NCBI GenBank assembly: GCA_902767175.1
Contig: CACXGH010000229.1
Location: 1-8,875 of the forward strand
Reading direction: 5' to 3'
From: an uncultured Ruminococcus sp.
Lineage (GTDB): Bacteria > Bacillota > Clostridia > Oscillospirales > Acutalibacteraceae
DNA length: 8,875 bases
The position numbers and the translations under genes were made by a program. The notes under the pieces are model-generated. The model made no database searches. It was not told where the DNA came from and was given only the letters and a program-made list of their open reading frames with translations. Positions within the stretch are counted from its first letter, which is position 1. Each line of letters opens with the position of its first letter. Below are positions 6,471 through 8,875 of the stretch, piece by piece.

Positions 6471-8672
6471 CTATCTCCTTTCGATAAAGGACTTAAGCCC
6501 GGAATATCTGAGTGTCTTCTTATTATTATCTACCATGGTTTTAAGGACAGAGGTATTTCCTACAAGTATAAGTATTTTCTTAGCCCTTGTTACAGCGGTA
6601 TATAGAAGATTCCGGTAATAAAGCTGAGGAGGTCCGTAGAACATCGGTATTATTACAGCATTGAACTCATTTCCCTGACTTTTATGCACCGTTGTCGCAT
6701 AAGCAAGCTCCAGCTGCATGAGTGACTCCTCATCATACATTACAAGCTTATCGTCAAAGCGTATAATTGCTGTTTTCATAGCCCTGTTGACACTCGCTAT
6801 TGTACCGATATCTCCGTTAAAAATACCTGCTCCCTCTGTGCCGTCATTCTTTGTCCATGCAAGGTCATAGTTGTTTCTTGTCTGCATCACCTTATCCCCC
6901 ACTCTGAGGGTATACAGCGGTATATTTATCTCCTCAGCCTTTGTTCCGGGAGGGTTAAGCACCTGCTGCAGTCTTTTATTCAGCTCCGTTACTCCAAGCT
7001 CGCCCTTTCTGCCCGGACAAAGCACCTGAATATCCTCAAACGGAGAGTACTTATAGGTTGCGGGCAGTCTTTTTGAGCATAGTCCCGTTATAGTTCCGGC
7101 TATCTGTTCCTTGTCCTCACATTGTATAAAGAAAAAGTCGTTGTCTGTTCTGTTTATAACAGGCATTTCTCCGTGAACTATCCTATGGGCATTTGTTACT
7201 ATCAGGCTTTTCATAGACTGACGGAATATCTCCGTAAGCTGTACCACAGGCACCCTTCCCGACGCTATAAGGTCGCCAAGAACATTTCCCGGGCCTACTG
7301 ACGGAAGCTGATCGCTGTCGCCCACCATTATCAGTCTGCACCCGAGAGGAAGCGCCCTCATTACACCCTCAAACAGTGAAGCGTCCACCATAGACAGCTC
7401 ATCTATTATCAGCGCATCACAGTCAAGAAGGTTTCTTTCGTTTCTCTTGAACAGCGGAGAATCGTTCTTGTCCCATTCAACCTCAAGCAGTCTGTGCAGC
7501 GTCTTTGCCTCACAGCCTGTTACCTCCGACATTCTCTGTGCTGCTCTGCCTGTCGGTGCGGCAAGTGCTACCTTTATTCCGCTTTGTTTATATAATTCTA
7601 TAATTGCATTAAGAGTAGTAGTTTTGCCTGTACCCGGTCCTCCCGTAAGGATCAGCAGACCTCCGGACAATGCTTCTATTATTGCTCTTTTCTGCAGCAC
7701 CGCATACTCGATTCCCTGTTCCTTCTCAAACAGTTCAAGGGCAAGCTCCACACCCGTTATTCTTTCCGGCGGAAACTGCATAAGCATAGAAAGTCTGTCC
7801 GCTGCAAAGCTTTCGCTCCTGTAAAGTGACGGCAGGAAAACGAATTCCCTTTCTTCTATGATATCTCTTATAAGACTGCCGTCAAGCAGCATTTCGGCAA
7901 GCATATCGCTTACAAGTGTATCCTCAAGCTTAAGGAACTTTGCTGTCACCTCGATCAGCTTTTCTCCCGGCAGACAGGTATGACCGTTTCTTGCATTATA
8001 TCTGACGATATGCACAAGTCCCGCTCTTATTCTGAAAGGGTCATCACAAGGTCTTTTCAAAACGGCTGCAATATGGTCTGCCCTTTCAAAAGACACACCT
8101 ATATTTCCGTCACACAGCATATACGGGTTGCTCTCTATCAGCTCTATAGCTCCTGCACCGCAGCTCTTCCATATTTTCACCGACTCCTGAGCGGATATAT
8201 GGAATTTTTCAAGGTATATCATTACCTCCCTCATTCCGAATGTCCTTCTTATCTCTTCTGAGATCGCAGCAGCCTTTTCTTTGGATATTCCCTTTATCTG
8301 TTCAAGTCTTTCGGGATCATTCTGCATTACGTCAAGTGTATTCTCACCAAAAGCATCGACAAGTCTTTTCGCAGTTGCCCTTCCTATTCCCTTTACCGCA
8401 CCCGATGACAGGTATTTGAGAATACTGTCTGCCGTTGAAGGCATATACTGCTCATAATAATCAAAGGAAAACTGTTCACCGTAGCTTGCGTGTGTTTTCC
8501 AATTGCCGACAAGTTTCAATTCATCGCCTATATGTACATCGGACATCATGCCTACCGCAGTTGCGTTTATTCCATCACACAGCATGGTCAGCACTGTATA
8601 TCCGTTTTTATCATTTCTGAAAACTATCTCCTCAACCGCTCCGCACAACTGTAGAAGCTCCTTCTCTGCCAT
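6471..8672 (-). CDS. recD2: RecD2-type ATP-dependent 5'-3' DNA helicase (superfamily 1B)
   Basis: RecD2 is a 5'-3' DNA helicase of bacteria that use it without RecBC. It acts in DNA repair and at stressed replication forks. The 733-residue protein begins with an OB-like N-terminal part. Two helix-hairpin-helix stretches follow (about 90-109 and 123-139), including GAVKGIGRATAKRLVDAFG. The helicase motifs come in order: Walker A GGPGTGKTT (344-352), motif Ia APTGRAAQRM (372-381), motif II LIIDELSMVD (421-430), motif III GDSDQLPSVGPGNVL (451-465), TEIFRQ (480-485), ATTVHKSQGNEF (659-670) and LLYTAVTRAK (689-698). B. subtilis RecD2 has 798 residues, so this copy is slightly short but complete. 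No recB or recC is present. The ATG is preceded by a weak GGGTGG site four bases upstream. It is the first gene of a leftward unit with comF. Confidence 0.96.
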   Translation of the reverse strand: MAEKELLQLCGAVEEIVFRNDKNGYTVLTMLCDGINATAVGMMSDVHIGDELKLVGNWKTHASYGEQFSFDYYEQYMPSTADSILKYLSSGAVKGIGRATAKRLVDAFGENTLDVMQNDPERLEQIKGISKEKAAAISEEIRRTFGMREVMIYLEKFHISAQESVKIWKSCGAGAIELIESNPYMLCDGNIGVSFERADHIAAVLKRPCDDPFRIRAGLVHIVRYNARNGHTCLPGEKLIEVTAKFLKLEDTLVSDMLAEMLLDGSLIRDIIEEREFVFLPSLYRSESFAADRLSMLMQFPPERITGVELALELFEKEQGIEYAVLQKRAIIEALSGGLLILTGGPGTGKTTTLNAIIELYKQSGIKVALAAPTGRAAQRMSEVTGCEAKTLHRLLEVEWDKNDSPLFKRNERNLLDCDALIIDELSMVDASLFEGVMRALPLGCRLIMVGDSDQLPSVGPGNVLGDLIASGRVPVVQLTEIFRQSMKSLIVTNAHRIVHGEMPVINRTDNDFFFIQCEDKEQIAGTITGLCSKRLPATYKYSPFEDIQVLCPGRKGELGVTELNKRLQQVLNPPGTKAEEINIPLYTLRVGDKVMQTRNNYDLAWTKNDGTEGAGIFNGDIGTIASVNRAMKTAIIRFDDKLVMYDEESLMQLELAYATTVHKSQGNEFNAVIIPMFYGPPQLYYRNLLYTAVTRAKKILILVGNTSVLKTMVDNNKKTLRYSGLKSFIERR

Positions 8673-8721
8673 AAAACCACCCGTTCGCTATAACTCATTA
8701 TGCTGATCGCCCTGCAGTTAT

Positions 8722-8750
8722 ATTTTATTATATCAGCCCTGATGTGTCAA
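8722..8750 (-). promoter_or_regulatory. Sigma-A promoter of recD2-comF
   Basis: Read on the minus strand, TTGACA (8750-8745) is a perfect -35 and TAAAAT (8727-8722) a good -10, with a 17-bp spacer. Transcription would start near 8715, about 43 bases before the ATG. A TATAAT at 8732-8727 has a better sequence but only a 12-bp spacer. Confidence 0.75.
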
Positions 8751-8789
8751 TGCTTCCCACTCCAAAATCACGGAAATCAATCTTGACGG

Positions 8790-8875
8790 GACAGTCACAT
8801 GGGGAAAACCCTTTTCCGGCGGAAAAAGGGTTATTCCCCATACCCCTTTCCTAAAACCGCTGACTTAATCTATGA
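8790..8875 (+). repeat. Palindrome-rich direct repeat, right copy (cut by window end)
   Basis: It matches 1-86 at 84 of 86 positions in the same orientation, and the whole hairpin (8800-8840) is identical to the left copy. It lies 39 bases upstream of the recD2 -35 element and outside any gene. It runs to the last base of the window, so the true right boundary is not visible. The first g of the match is preceded by cttgacgg. Confidence 0.85.

Noticed and set aside
7447..7824. 125-codon plus-strand frame inside recD2
   Set aside because: It lies opposite the Walker A and motif II region of recD2, and its product is serine- and proline-rich with no domain.
8690..8721. ATAACT/AGTTAT dyad read as a recD2 leader hairpin
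   Set aside because: The outer arm directly abuts the predicted -10, so it would not be in the transcript; with a 20-base loop it is weak evidence of an operator.
1..8875. Composite transposon or circular element between the direct repeats
   Set aside because: There is no transposase, integrase or replication gene inside, the genes are core functions, and the two ends differ at two positions.

Overview
The window looks like core chromosome of an endospore-forming, anaerobic Gram-positive bacterium, most likely a Ruminococcus-like member of the Oscillospiraceae. The evidence is spoIIE (found only in endospore formers), a short anaerobe-type rubredoxin, sigma-A-type promoters, strong AGGAGG ribosome sites and a moderate G+C content judged by eye. 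The genus assignment is inference.

Layout: positions 1-86 and 8790-8875 carry two direct copies (84 of 86 bases identical) of a palindrome-rich repeat, so the same element brackets the window. Positions 87-407 are non-coding and end in the spoIIE promoter and leader. Rightward genes follow: spoIIE (sporulation phosphatase) with a small membrane protein of unknown function 18 bases behind it; rubredoxin with its own promoter and terminator; a TIGR01212 (YtqA/YhcC/MnmL-type) radical SAM gene; and citrate synthase with its own promoter and a strong terminator. A leftward unit, recD2 then comF, starts from a promoter near 8750 and converges on citrate synthase at about 5766-5838.

The genes do not form one pathway. 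spoIIE and its small follower probably make one sporulation transcript. Rubredoxin is a single-gene electron-carrier unit. The radical SAM gene begins in the rubredoxin terminator region. Citrate synthase probably feeds 2-oxoglutarate and glutamate synthesis. recD2 and comF look translationally coupled and both concern DNA handling.

I see no CRISPR array, transposase, phage, toxin-antitoxin or defence gene, and no tRNA or rRNA. I found no convincing new multi-gene system. The most distinctive items are the bracketing repeat, the spoIIE promoter with a probable over-long spacer and a Spo0A-box-like -35, the unrecognised small membrane protein behind spoIIE, and the terminator hairpin that also carries a full Shine-Dalgarno sequence in front of a GTG codon.
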